Part shown: positions 1-12,187 of the stretch, piece after piece | Numbering within the stretch: position 1 is the first letter of the stretch | Layout: each line of letters starts with the position of its first letter | NCBI GenBank assembly: GCA_038496675.1 | Contig: CM076669.1 | Location: 10,254,599-10,318,598, forward strand | DNA: 64,000 nucleotides | Source of the DNA: Rachycentron canadum | Taxonomy: Eukaryota; Chordata; Actinopteri; Carangiformes; Rachycentridae | Direction: 5' to 3' | Position numbers and translations under genes: made by a program | Notes under the pieces: model-generated | The model's input: only the letters and a program-made list of their open reading frames with translations | What the model was told of the DNA's origin: nothing | Databases searched by the model: none

Positions 1-2200
1 TGTAATGAATAAAAAAAAAATAAGGCAGGAGAAGTGTGGGGCTATGATAGGCAGTGAAAGTGATCAGCAAACACAATGATACACAAGCCTGGGAGCCAGC
101 CTGAGGCTACGGCACTTTGGTTTGACCCCAAGAATGTGACACTAAACAAGGATGTAAATACTGTGAGAAATGTGATAGGAGAGAGGAATAGACAGAGGGA
201 GTGAAGGTGGTGGGGGAGAGGAGGAGGAGGAGATTCTTAGGCCGAGCACATACCGTTTTTGTCGCAGCACTACACACAGAAATACACACACACACACACA
301 CACACACACCTCAAGATAGACAGAAAGTGAATGGGTAGGTATGATGGCGTCAGACAGATGACAGAGAAACCTTCTGCAGGCTCATGTTCCACTGGGGACC
401 CAGCAGGGGTTACATGGCCGGCAGGTGCAGGGCCACTACTTGTCTGATAAGAAACCGATCTGCATGTGCCTGTCTGCTTTCCCATTGCCCAGCCTCTGGT
501 AAACATCCCGGTTATCTGCAAACAAACAGAGTTTACTAGTGACTATGAATGAATACATCAAATTTTGATGGAACAGACGCGTTGGGCTCCCCCGTGCTCC
601 GAATGCATCTCCACCATGATACAATGTACACCTGAATACATGAATAGCCAACAAGGAAGCCCTAGCTGTTTGTAGGGGTAATGTTGACTGAATTTTTAAA
701 GATGTTATTTTGATTTGACACGACTGCTGGCTCAGTGGAGTTCAGGGGGAGTGGGGGACAGAAAATCATCCAAGGTGGTCTGTGTCTGGGGAAGGGGCAG
801 GATAAACAGTGGTGGGAGACTCAAGAGAAGACAAAGACAAAAGACAATCAGCTGGTATGGGATGAAATCACCATACTGACTGTCATGGGGACAGACAGTA
901 TAGGAAGAGGAGGGGGGGCAGAAGCCAGCAGATAAACAGATCCAGAGATGACAGGCGCACAGTGACAGTCCTACACATAAAGACATAAAAGCAGGAACAC
1001 ATAAAGACAGCCAGATGCAAAGATATATTGTAGAATTAGATGTCAGCATAACAGACAGCAAACTAAAGTCACCTCGACTGCCTGCAGGTAATGTAAGTAA
1101 TTGACACCATTTGTTTTTTCTTATACCTTCAATTTATTCCCACCAACGACAACAAGAAGAGTCAAAGCAAAAAACCACAGCCGCCTCCGTACGGCACAGC
1201 ACACACAATGCAAAAAGGGGGCTAGGAGCGAAGCTGACATTACAACACATGTGTTTATGTTGCCTGACAATGTATCGCTTCCACATCAAAGGAAGCCTCA
1301 CCTTTTGCAAAAAGGAAGCGAGGGCGAAATAAGCCGAGGCCCTCGCTTTATTAACTCCCAATCAATAAACATGCAGTCGGTGGCAAGGTAATCAGGAAAC
1401 ACTGGCAAATGGCCTGACAATGTATCAAAGCCGCCGCTCCGAGGCAACGGCACAAACTCTAACAAGCATTTTATTACCGGTAGCTGTTACTGACATTAGT
1501 CAAAAACCAAGAGAGATAAAATAGAATAAGGAATGCAGCGTGGCTGACTGAGAGGGCCCCTCGGCTAAAAGTGTGCACCTCGCGCATTTGATAGCAGCAC
1601 GCCTCCTCTTTGATATGATAACAAATATAAATTGTTTAAAAACATCAAATGGGCAGCGGTCTGGAAGCTGGCGGATGTCAGGCATAGATGATGTTGCTTG
1701 CCCACGAGCACGGGCTGATGCTGCTGCAGGCTTTTGGTTGACTCACAGCAAGTTTTAGGATGATGTTTGAGTTTTGGCAGAAACACTGTGTCCAGTGGTC
1801 TCCAGCCTGCGGGTGGCAGCATCTCATGGGTCACATGATAAATGTGACAGAGGTCATGAGATAAAAAATAAATAAATAAATAAATCAGTTAGAAAAGAAG
1901 AGAAGCCAAAGTTCTGCTTTCAAATTACTGAAATCTTAGGGCCTGACACATTTAAATGAGAAGCTTACAGGGGAAGTCACTCTTTGGTGGAGACATTATC
2001 AATTCAAACAACAGAACCACAGCCTTACAAACAATGTGACTCTGCAACCTTTGCAGGATTAGTCTAACATATGGAAAATATCTTTCTTGATGAGAGTTAA
2101 ATGAAAACATCAACAGAACTGTCTGTACTGTAAACATTACTGTAAATACAAGGCTGTTTTTTTTCGCTACTAAAAAGAAAAGAAACAAGGAGAAACAACA
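1..2200. other. 3' flank of foxp2, no supported gene
   Basis: There is no convincing coding sequence. A (CA)n microsatellite lies at about 284-309. Positions 1100-1700 are unique-looking, moderately AT-rich sequence without repeat character and could hold conserved non-coding DNA. An (AAAT/TAAA)n run lies at about 1863-1886. A short open frame at 437-510 on the minus strand has splice-like ends but no recognisable homology and was not called. Confidence 0.5.
284..309. repeat. (CA)n microsatellite
   Basis: An uninterrupted CA dinucleotide run of about 26 bases. It accounts for the cysteine/valine-alternating open frames read across it. Confidence 0.9.
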
Positions 2201-2212
2201 ACCTTTGCTCTA

Positions 2213-2700
2213 CTTAAAGGAGGTAAAACTCACCTACCAGCAGCTGTAGAGCTCACTAATTCACATGTAATGAACTGAAGAGCAAAAACAAGACATCATG
2301 GTTTTACAGGACGTCTGGACCCAAATATCAAATGGAAAACTTTCATGGGAACAAAATAGACAAACTGACAAAGGTGACATGGAGCACACAGATTAAATAC
2401 ACTGGGAGGGGACGACAACTAGACACAGGTGCACATATCAGGGCGGGGCAGACAATTACAAAGGAAGGAAACAGGACTCACAATTACAAAATAAAACAGA
2501 AAAAGTCCAAACAAAGAGTCAAGAGACTTAGTCATGTCAGGGTAAACCATGATTGCGTTTGTGCTAAGCTAAGCTAACTGGCTGCTAACTGGTGGTAGCC
2601 TCATATTTATCACACAGACGTGAGAATGGTGTCAATATCCTCATCAAATAAGAAAGTGAATGAACCAAAACTTCAAATTATTCTTTTAACAATGTATTGT
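2213..2700. mobile_element. Diverged copy of a teleost foldback (long-TIR) element
   Basis: The stretch 2565-2700 (GCTAAGCTAAGCTAACTGGC, then a segment with GACGTGAGAATGGTGTC, ending near TTCTTTTAA) resembles the terminal inverted repeat of a non-autonomous element common in percomorph fish. The internal part at about 2220-2275 (CACCTACCAGCAGC, then GAGCTCACTAATTCACATG) is in the orientation expected inside the element. The left inverted repeat seems to be missing. The family is recognised from memory of recurrent fish sequence, not by search. The more complete copy at 7571-7955 supports it. Confidence 0.5.
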
Positions 2701-4235
2701 CATGGAGTCAAAAGTAAAGCATCCCTTATGAAACATAGTAAAAGTAGTATTAAGTTGCATTAAGTTCCAAAAAATAATACATTTTAAATTAAAAGTTGAG
2801 TGCAGCACTAGAGTCCACCATGATTAACCATATCCCATATTTCCCCAGACATGTTCGTACTGTGTGGTAGCCTTGTTCATGTGCTGCCTGCTCAGCCTAA
2901 GGATCACATACAGGTGAGCAACCAAGATTGAACCCCCTCCCTTCAGCTAATTTGTTTGTTTCGTTCCGGGGCACAGCTGATATTAAAAGGAGATCCTGAG
3001 CAGCGCAGCAGTTGGGGGAAAGAGGGATGGAGGGAGCAGGGGAAAGAGGGAGTCAAGGGGGGAAATGGGGAGGGGGGGAGTTTACAAGCCCCAGGTATGG
3101 TGAATGGGTGAGTGAGAAGATGCAGAAAAGAAGGCAGTGAGGGAGAGAAAAAAAAAATCTCATCCAAATAATTTTCACCCCGTGGGTGCTAAAATGCAAA
3201 TCACAGATCAAAGAGGTTTGGAATGGAAACTAGCGAGATTGGGAGAGAATATCATCAAACTGGGGTTATATATGTATGTTCAGGATGTGAGAAAGACATG
3301 CTGGACCCCGGTAATGGAGCTGACCTGTACTTGAACACTGGCCCCCACTGCCACAATAATTTTCCCATCTGCCTTCTCCCCGGATTGTGGCATGTACAGT
3401 GCCCTGGAAAGTGGTGTAGTGTCTCCTCACAATACCTTTCTTCCCTCTCTGTCCCCTTCTACCTCTGTTTAAAAAGCCTTTTCATCAGCCAGCAAACATG
3501 CAGTTTACACAGACATCCTCTCAAAGCGGTGGCGAATTCCCCTCTTATGTGTTGACACTGAGCTGCTGTTTGGCTGTGGCATGTTTGCATGTTGCCCTGC
3601 GCAGCGAGACACTGTTTTTTACGAGCTCAGCACACAGCAAACTTCAGAAAAAAGATTAATGTCAGGAAGAAAAGTCAAGCATTCACACAACCAAACAACA
3701 AGCAATGTTTGAATGTGTGTGTATGTCTGTGTGTGGGGTGAACAAAGAACTTTGTCAGCTTTAAATGTTTGAAATACCCAAGTGGTGTTTGAATTAGTTT
3801 CACAAGACGCAGAAAGCAAATGGAATCGTCCTAAAATGCAACTTGCCAGAACAGAATTAAAAGTGTTAAAGCAGTGTGGCTGACACCAGCGTCTCTATGC
3901 AGAGATGAGAGAGAGCATGCAGTGGGTGGAGAGATGCAGGCGCAGAGAAAAGGGCTGAGCTATAGATAGAAACAGGGAGGAAGGATGTGACTGGGAGAAA
4001 GTGAGGGTAGTCTCAGTATGAGGAGTCACCACATTAATGCCTAATTAATGTCTGTCTCCCCATTAATGTCTAATTAATAATCCATGCCTGTCTCACCCAC
4101 CTGAAGCTGTCATAACTTTTCCTGTACTCTGACATTAAATGTGACAGTGTTGGCTTGTGACAGATACTTCTGTTGTCTGTCTGACTTAAACTGGCCAAGT
4201 GAAACATATTCTATTTAGATTTATATACAATTCCA
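2701..4235. other. 3' flank, no supported gene
   Basis: Non-coding. Purine-rich tracts lie at 3000-3160, a perfect POU octamer ATGCAAAT at 3194-3201, and a short tandem arrangement of ATTAAT/TAATTA homeodomain cores at 4031-4083 (see findings). The open frames here show no domain or splice support. Confidence 0.45.
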
Positions 4236-4400
4236 AGGTTTTTATACTTTGCTTGAGTATTTCTAGTTTGTGACTCTCAACACTGCATATCAGAGGGAAA
4301 CAAACATCACATTTTTCTGACAGATGTAGTGTTTAAAACTTTCCCTGAATAATCATATAATAATCTTGTTGTCACAGATCAAATCGGTGGCTCCCAATAA
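4236..4400. repeat. Probable diverged teleost interspersed repeat
   Basis: CTTGAGTATTTCTAG, ATCAGAGGGAAA and TTTTCTGACAGATGTAGT occur in the same order as in a very common fish interspersed repeat (the 'ACTTAAGTA...CATTTCAGAGGGAAA' type). This is recognised from memory and the copy is strongly diverged. The following sequence to about 4560, with a GGTGGT/ACCACC inverted pair near 4463-4479, may belong to the same or a neighbouring repeat. Confidence 0.35.
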
Positions 4401-5399
4401 TTTGGCTTGTGTCGACTTTAGGCCCCTTGTTATGTTTCAGATGTTGATGAGTTGGTCTGTGGTGGTTTGATACCACCAAAGAATTCTCCTTTCAACTTCT
4501 CAGAAATCTCTGTTTTGGGTCTTTTGGGCTCTTCTACTTTCCTGTAAATGTGTCACAACTCCTCAGATTTTTTCGCTTGGAAACTAGTGAACTAAACCAG
4601 TTTAGTTTAGAGTTTATAAATTAGTTCAAGTTAGCTCCAAAAGTAAAGTGAGGCGTTAATGTTTATCAGTGTTAATAATCTTCCCACAACTGGATCTAGT
4701 GGGAACTGATCTTTTCCCCTCTGAGTATAGGAAAAAAATATCCCCAGCTGACTTCGCCCAACATACTGAACATCACGTCATTCTTCTGAAATACAATGAA
4801 AGAAAATTCATTCAAATACACGTCTTCCTCCACGAAGTGAAGGTTCACTTTCCAAGGCCTGGGTGTGTTTTTTCACAGGCAGAGCAGGTATTCAGTTGCT
4901 CTGCTGCGTTTGCCATCTGCATCAGCACCAAAAACCCTCCTCCGACATGGATTAGCAGTTCATGGCACTTTGACTCTCACTGCCACAAGATTCAAAACAC
5001 AGCTGCTTTTTATGGTTGGTCAGCACAACCTGTATGCAGGCCACACTCAGTCTTCATGCAGCCCTCTTCAAAGACACTGTTTCTTCTCCACTACTCTCTT
5101 TCTCTCGTGGTATTTGCTTTTGAATGTAAATCCTTAATCCTCACATCCTGTCTCTTCTCTCTGTCCACCCATTCTTCCATCTTTTCTCCCTGTGAACCTC
5201 TCCATCCCCTTGTTATAGCCAGCGATCCAAATTTTTCTGTGCCCGGTGTCACCTGCTTTGTAATCTGATTACTTCAAGGTGGAATTAGCATGTATATTTA
5301 ATGCAGTTTTTCTTCTTTTCTCCTCTGTCTTTCATTCTTTTTAAATCTTGATGAGTGATGCAGGGAGGAACGGAGATGGGGTGGGGTTGCTCTCCTTGC

Positions 5400-5725
5400 A
5401 TGTCTGGCGGATATGCCAGGGCCATGCTAATAAATGACAGCTGATTTATGCGTCTGTATTCTTTTATTTATAAAAAAATAGCAAGCGGGCTGATTTCTGA
5501 TATTAATAATACAAGTGGATCCACTTTGATTAGGCTTCTGTGGAGAGCTGTGCATATTCAGCATTACAATTAAAGCCTCTGATGTGAAATAGGAATGACA
5601 CGCTAATGAAGCGAGCTAGCGAGCCTGAACCGCGACTGTCCAACAGCATTACGGCCCATCTCGGATGAAGAGTAATTATACAAGGAACACTGAAATGTCA
5701 TTAAAAATCTTCAGTAAGTGATTTA
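5400..5725. promoter_or_regulatory. Candidate conserved non-coding element in 3' flank
   Basis: This is a compact AT-rich but non-repetitive block with several homeodomain-type cores: CTAATAAATGACAGC, ATTACAATTAAAG, ACGCTAATGAAGCG and GAGTAATTATAC. It has no microsatellite or transposon character and no open frame of note. The texture is typical of vertebrate developmental enhancers. This is inference only and needs cross-species alignment. Confidence 0.3.
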
Positions 5726-7174
5726 ACCCACCATTCCTCACTAATGCTAGATACTTCTTTTTTTTCTTTACCCCCCCACCCCCACATGATCAACTCCCAA
5801 GGTTTTTCTTTTCTTTTCATTAAAAAAATCTTCTTTTTTTTTTTCCACAAGACCAAGACCAAACTTCGCCTTCAGAAGTTCCACAAACAAAAGAGGGCAC
5901 CAGACTCCTTAAACACAAACATATTGAGATTTGAGACAAAGACATACAATTGCATTGTCCTAATTTAATTGCAGAAGTCAGTGGTGCCGGTGGTGGTAGG
6001 TAATTGAAATCATTCCATTATAAATTCCATTATGAATTGGTGATTAAGGCCAGATGTGATTACCATGGATTAAAGATGATAGTTGGAATTTTTTTTTAGC
6101 ATAACCTCTCCAGCCACCTGAACGCTATCCACCTCAAACAGCTTGATTTATCACAACTAACATGTAAGGGAAGAAAGTAATACCAGAGATATGATGTGTG
6201 GAAAAGAGGAGAAATGTGGGTGATAAAGGCAAAGAGTGTGTTTGAGGGGAGTGTTGTTTCTAAGAGGATTTAGTTAATCTGATTCTACCCTTTCATTCTT
6301 CTTTGATGTGCTCATTTTCACAGGCAAAAGATTTACCAGCAGCCTAGAAGGGTTGTTGTTGTTGTTGTTAAGGCGTCGAGCAAACAAATAATGAGCTATA
6401 TCATGTTACCATATCATATTCATTACGGCTATTGTCAAGTCTCTGTGCGTCTGTGGGTGTGGGTGTGTGTGCGTGAGACACAGGGAGAGAGAGCCCGATA
6501 GGATGTGTGTGTGTGTATGTGGCAGATAATGCCACAGGCAAGAATTCATGAATATCAGCAGTTTCTCACCATTTTGTTGGGTTAATCCCTTGTTTCAGTT
6601 GGAGAAATAGGCATTTCTCTTGCATACATTACACTGGTGCCTGCACATCACATCCGCACAAAGTGAAAAGTACCTTTACGTCAGGGCCCTCTGATGTAAT
6701 GATGAGTGAAGTTTTATGTATTGAGGTCACACAGGGTTTTTTTTTGTCGATCTCAGCAGCTCCTCTAACAGAGTGGAAACTGTGGGAAGGTGGGTTCCTG
6801 ATCGGGTTTACTTTAAAACACAGTGACCAGTGAAAAACACAATACCAGACCAAGCAATATAAGAGTCTTAGCTCATGGGAGTATTGTTTTTGACTAAAAA
6901 TTTGCTGATGCCTCAACTCGGAAGGTTTTCACATACAAGTGGGGCAAAACATGACTTACATAAACTCCAACCACAAATGCACCAAAAACTGATGTGACAA
7001 ACACGTGGTTCCTATGATGGCATCCAATGTGGAGCACAACACCTTGTGACACCCGGCTCAGCACTGCTATTAGGGCTGGGAATGGGCAAAAGTGTCCCCT
7101 CGCCAACCACCAAACCAAGCGCCATGCCTTCGAGCTATGCAATTATTTTTGTACTGCGTCCAATATCAACTTGA

Positions 7175-7315
7175 GAGCAATGCAAATTATTTAAGACGCG
7201 CTTTTCAGGGCTCGCAATTATAATAATGATGATCTCAATTAGCGGTGCCATTGCCTCGGACTATTTAGCAGGCAATTTTGCAGCCTGGGGGCGAGGGTCT
7301 TCTAGGGAGCCGACA
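7175..7315. promoter_or_regulatory. Candidate conserved non-coding element with POU octamer
   Basis: A perfect octamer ATGCAAAT at 7180-7187 runs into ATTATTTAA. It is followed by CAATTATAATAATGATGATC and a TCTCAATTAGCGG homeodomain core. The sequence is unique-looking and lies about 2.3 kb beyond the probable end of the foxp2 transcript. Regulatory function is inferred from motif content alone. Confidence 0.3.
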
Positions 7316-7570
7316 TGCATGGTCAGGTCAGAAGGGATGAAGAGAGAAAGAAAGAGACAGAGAGCAAGTCTGGACTCTTAATCAATAAACCGCAAGACTG
7401 GAGATATTTACCACCCAATCCCACCAGGGGATGGTTCATAAATTGACCTAATTGGTCAGTGTTGGCGATGAAATGAATGATGCCAGGATACACTGTCTAA
7501 TTCAGAAGGGCAGGATGTGAGACATTTAGCCTCTTCACATCGCACTGAGATCTATTCCATGTCCAGGAGG

Positions 7571-7955
7571 TTCAAGGAATAAATACTCTGCTTTCGTCCA
7601 GAGAGTTTTTGATACCACTCTCATGTCTGTTTGGTAAATGTCATACTACAACCAGCAGCCAGCTAGCTTAGCTTAGCATAAAGAATAGAAACAGGGGAAA
7701 CAAGTAGCCTGGCTATGTTCAAAGGTAAACTTCCTTTGTTAATGTTAATTAGTGAGCTTTTGGTGCTGTTTGACTCCGATCGTCCCTGCTAGAACCAAGC
7801 TTCCTGTTCCTTTGTGTTAAGTGAAGTTAGCAGAGCTAAGCGCCTGGCTGTAGCTTCACATTTACCATATAAACACTTGTGGTACCAATCGTCTCATCGA
7901 CCTCCCGAAAAGAATGTGAATACGCATATTTTCCAACATGTCACATATTACTTCA
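7571..7955. mobile_element. Foldback-type non-autonomous element with long inverted arms
   Basis: The left arm (about 7571-7690) contains GATACCACTCTCATGTCTG and CAGCTAGCTTAGCTTAG. The right arm (about 7825-7955) contains GCTAAGCGCCTGGCTGTAGC, then an inverted, diverged counterpart of the left arm (TTGTGGTACCAATCGTCTC, AATACGCATATTTTCC). The centre carries GCCTGGCTATGTTCAAAGGT. Long inverted arms and no coding capacity suit a MITE-like element, and I recall the same family throughout percomorph genomes. A second, partial copy lies at 2213-2700. Confidence 0.6.
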
Positions 7956-8199
7956 CAGTTTCAAAAACACATTTTCTTTCAGAAATTAACTCCTCTTTCA
8001 GTGCATTCTCCCTTTCCCAGCCTCTAGTATACTGCAGTGCCACTGTATATTAGAGGGACTTCTTTTACCCCACCATTCATGTGGAAAAGGCTTGCACCAC
8101 CAGCTACCCTTTCTTTTATTCATCGCACTGTAAATAACTCCACTTTATGAAAAGCAGCCAGTGTGACTCACGGATACCTCTCTAACCACAACCCATTAT

Positions 8200-8440
8200 T
8201 ATTTCATGGCCTTTGAAAGAAGGGTCTCTAGCAGGCGCTCTCACACTTTAATGTCGGAGCTCCCTCTGATGTTGTGTAGTACACAGCGGCCCTTGTTGCA
8301 CTCCGTATGCGATCCCTCACTTGAATTCACAAACACTTCCAAGTGCATAAATAGCACAGAAGACGAGCGCCTTGCGAGCTAGCTAATGCTCTGGAACGCC
8401 ATTGCTGAGGAGATAACAGGAGCCTGCCATGGCTGATGCC
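8200..8440. promoter_or_regulatory. Candidate conserved non-coding element
   Basis: A non-repetitive block of balanced composition containing CTTTAATGTCGGAGC, AAGTGCATAAATAGC and GAGCTAGCTAATGCTC. No open frame or repeat explains it. This is inference from sequence texture only. Confidence 0.2.
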
Positions 8441-9484
8441 TGGGACTGTCATTGGGGGGAAGAGAAAGAGAAGTGTGTCTGTGTGCCTTTATGAAAAATG
8501 CTGTTGTTTTCTGACCTCTCATGGGACATCATATGGTAAGGAAAAAGAACATGCATCAGCGTTACGATTAAATGACCAGCGGACATGATTCAAAGGGTCC
8601 CACGATGTCCCTGAGCACCCTTTGGAACGTGTAGAAGGCTCTCGGCATACAGACGAGCTAATGGGCAACCTATTGGTCATGGTAGATTCAGTTTGAATCT
8701 CAATGAGGGTGTCAGTGTGTGGCTGCTCCATGACCGACAAGGTGTGGTGGGCCTGCTGGAGTTGATTTAGCCACATGGCCTGTCATAGCATTTTACCAGT
8801 CAACATCCATCAATCAAAAGGCTAAAAAGGCCTGTTTTTTCCCTTTGAAGTGTCAGGAGGAAACTGCTGTCTTGAAGATGGATGGAAAATGGAAGACGTC
8901 TGCTGAAATTTCACATCTTTGTTTTCTCTACATGATGCAGAACTACAGATGGTAATAAGGCAGATTTTTTTTTTTTTTTTTTTTTTTTACATGAGCATGA
9001 CAACAGACTTAATAATGTGGTTTGTGCCAAAACCACTTTTGCAGTGTGTAGCTCAGAAATGAAGCCTAGCTTGGTAAGTAACTTCTTACAAAAGCATTTC
9101 AAAGGTACACAGCAGCACTTCCGTGTATACTGGGACACACTTGTGTTACATGAAAGCAGTGGGCTTGAATCATACAAAGGCTAAATCCATTACAGGTCCA
9201 GAGGGGTGGGCAATACAGTGCCTTGTCCCACTCCTCTAAACAAGACTCTAGGTGCTGGAAGCTGGAACAAAGCCTTGTAACATATACATTAAACTTTAAT
9301 TGTTTTTTTTCCAACCCCTTCCTTCACATCTCTGAAGTAGCAGCTCCTGAAACGTTAAAAGTGTAATGCCAGCTAGATTTTCATGGCTGTGCCTTTGTAG
9401 AATAAAAGATATATGTGTAACAGTGGAAGGAAAAAAATTACTCTCTGATGCTGGAGGTAGACAGTTGTTTTTCAAATTCCAAGT
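8441..9484. other. Immediate 3' flank of foxp2
   Basis: No gene is supported. A poly(T) run of about 24 bases lies at 8965-8988. The T-rich stretch on the minus strand near 9430-9440 lies just downstream of the proposed poly(A) signals and could serve as the downstream cleavage element. Confidence 0.4.
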
Positions 9485-9492
9485 TTTGGTCC

Positions 9493-9503
9493 TTTATTTT
9501 ATT
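9493..9503 (-). terminator. foxp2: Tandem poly(A) signals, probable distal end of foxp2 mRNA
   Basis: Read on the minus strand this is AATAAAATAAA, two overlapping canonical hexamers. A T-rich tract follows at 9430-9440 in the downstream direction. Cleavage would be expected around 9465-9485. Other single hexamers in the UTR make alternative ends possible. Confidence 0.45.
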
Positions 9504-10786
9504 CAGCAGTGAAATGCCATGAATACAGAAAATAATAACGTTTGTTACAATTCTCAACCATGACCTTCTAATGTCAGAGAACCTTTAACGTATGGACACA
9601 GTACACAGTAATGAAAAGTATCAAAAAAAAGTAGTTGAATCTCGATCAAAAGGAAATAAAACAAAAAAATAAGTTTTCACCAATTACATAAACATATGTT
9701 TGCTACAGTCCCAATTTACTGTATACATAGGGGGATCATATTCCCAATTATTAGAGAAGGATAGCAGTAGAAAGGATACGACTCAACTGCCAGACATAAT
9801 GCTTCATAAAGTATGCACAGAGGTACAAGCAATAAATACACACATTAGGTTAAGCCTTACAGCTACGCAAAGCAGATGCAGAAAAAGCAGGTTTGCTATT
9901 CTTAGCGAGCAATGAGAGAGAAACAGTAAAAATTCAGGTAAGTCAGAAAAGAAACACTGAGATTTTTTTTTCCTCTTAGAAAAAAGTCTGGTAAATTTAT
10001 GGGTCCACCAACATTTTTTTACATAAGTATGCACAGTTATCAAAATACAGACAAAATCAACCCAGAAAATCCAGACAATCCTAAAATCTAGTGGAGGAGC
10101 AGATCGCAGTTCTGGAGGTCTTTCTGGTATTATGTGCAAGCAACTATTTTAGACATTTTTTTACTTAATTTATACAAAACCCATGCAAATCTACAGGTAA
10201 TATGCATTCTGTGGCTGACAGGTTTTATCCTTCCCAAAACAGTATATCTGAGGTAATGTACGTACATTTAGGCCATCGTCCCGATGATTTTTATTATATT
10301 CTTTTTATTAGTTCTTGTTTCCAGTCCACCAAATGATTTTTAGACATGCATTTTTTAAACACAATATTCCCTTACAGGTAATCTATACATTATCATTCTA
10401 CAAATGTTTGAGGACAACCTATTACAATGCAAATCTTCCATATCTTGACGCAGGGAATGTAAACGTTGGTTTGAGCCACGTCCTATGAGACAAGCGTAGT
10501 AAAGTGTAACAGCTCTTGTGGCGTTCTAATAACTCGTGCAATCTGTCATAATTGTTCTGAATTTGTTGTGCAGAGGTAGAAGCTTTTAGAAAGCCTTTTT
10601 GGGTAAGTGGGAGAACCCTTTTTTTTTCTTTTTCTTTTTTTTTTTTTTTTGAAAGACGCAGTGTCCTTTTTATTTGGTGTGATAAGATTATTAAGAACGT
10701 CGTCTTCAAGACATTTTGCTGACTCCAGCTAAGTATTGAAGGGATAAGCTTTGTTCCTGGGCCCAGTACCCTCTTGACGTGGAACT

Positions 10787-10787
<1 letters not shown>

Positions 10788-10824
<37 letters not shown>

Positions 10825-10832
10825 CGCGCGCA
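10788..10832. repeat. (TG)n/(CG)n microsatellite in the 3' UTR
   Basis: About 33 bases of TG followed by CGTGCGCGCGCG. In the foxp2 mRNA it reads as a CA repeat, the kind of tract bound by hnRNP L. The length is probably polymorphic. Confidence 0.85.
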
Positions 10833-12187
10833 CTTTAAATGCTGTGTGTTTGTACAGTACTGCACGTGTCTGCATGTTAAGCTCTTACAGCCAATTTCTT
10901 GGCTTGGCACAACACTGAAAAACAACATATGCACAGTGTGTTTCCATTTTGGTCAAAGCAGACAGACGTGTTGTTCATTACAGCACGATACAAAGCCACT
11001 CGTTGGTTCTTTGACAGCATACATTTTCTGCAGCTGGAGATTTAACCCGAAACAAGAAAGTTGGCAAAAGCTCGGGGTCTGTGTGTCTGTGTGTTCACGT
11101 GCATGTATATTAGTCTCTGACAGGTTGTGTGTTGTTGTTTTAGCGTTTCTTTATCCCATACAAGAGGAGGCAGAATTTTGTGTAACTTTGGTTTACTGAA
11201 AACAGAAATGACCATTAAAGCAACAACACTTTTCTAGATGACATTGGCTGTGAGGGAAATGATGGGACGCAGTCTCCACAATAACTACTTCTCTTTAGTC
11301 TCTATAAATACTAAGTGTGTTATAAAAAGCTGGCTACCTATACAGAGTACCTCAGTGCTAACACCAGTTGTATCTATATAGTTTAGAAGCTATGAACCAC
11401 ACAATGAGTATTTGATGTTTGATGAAGTTAAAGCAAATATCACCTAGAAAAGGTTACCTTTCACCTTAGATATCCTCTTCTGCAATGGCTATTATTATTT
11501 GCTTTTACATGGTAACCAAGCCACATCATTTCATATCAACTTGAAATTATGACTTATTTGGCTTCACTAGATATTTTTAATGTTTGGTTAGCGATGTTTT
11601 CAGTTTCGGTTTCTGCGCGGCTCGGAACAAAACCGCCATGGAAATAAGACGTGACATTATTTTGACAGTCCCACTTAGAACATTACATATTCACCAGGTT
11701 AGAAAAAAAAACAAAACAAAAAAAAAAAACCAATGACTTTTGATGTGAAATATATAACAAAAAATGAAAAAAAAAAACTAACTTCACAATAACACAATGT
11801 GTCTGCACTTCCATTGAATACACAAATGTTTTGTTTTGGTCATGATCCACTTTTACAGTTAGCTGCTCTCTACCAGTCAAATCACCAGCACTAAATGGCT
11901 GTAGTTCAAATGTCACATCACCTTTTCACCTACAGCACGTCTGGCAGAAAATCTCCAAAGTGGACGCTCTATGAGTTATCAAATTACACATCAAAATCAG
12001 CATTTATTTCCCAACTCTCTTTCCCGTGATCATCTTTGTATAGGGCAAAATGAAACAATCCCAGAGGTTATTCGAAGGTAGTTTGCGGAACAAAAGCTTC
12101 TCTTTGTACTAGTTTAAAGTCACAGAAGGTGGACCAAGAGGAGTTTGGTGGCTTCTGTCTATAAGCTATTGGCCATTGCTAGTGTTG

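Noticed and set aside
437..510. Minus-strand open segment with splice-like ends (NRDVYQRLGNGKADRHMQIG)
   Set aside because: TTTGCAG before it looks like an acceptor and the frame ends LSDK-stop, but I recognise no homologous protein and no partner exon in the window. A chance open frame is more likely.
4669..5268. 199-residue open frame on the plus strand
   Set aside because: No recognisable domain, low-complexity Ser/Phe/His composition, and no splice or promoter context. Consistent with chance in non-coding DNA.
10422..10934. 170-residue minus-strand open frame in the 3' UTR
   Set aside because: It contains poly-His/Thr from the CA repeat and poly-Lys from an A-rich tract. It is UTR sequence, not a gene.
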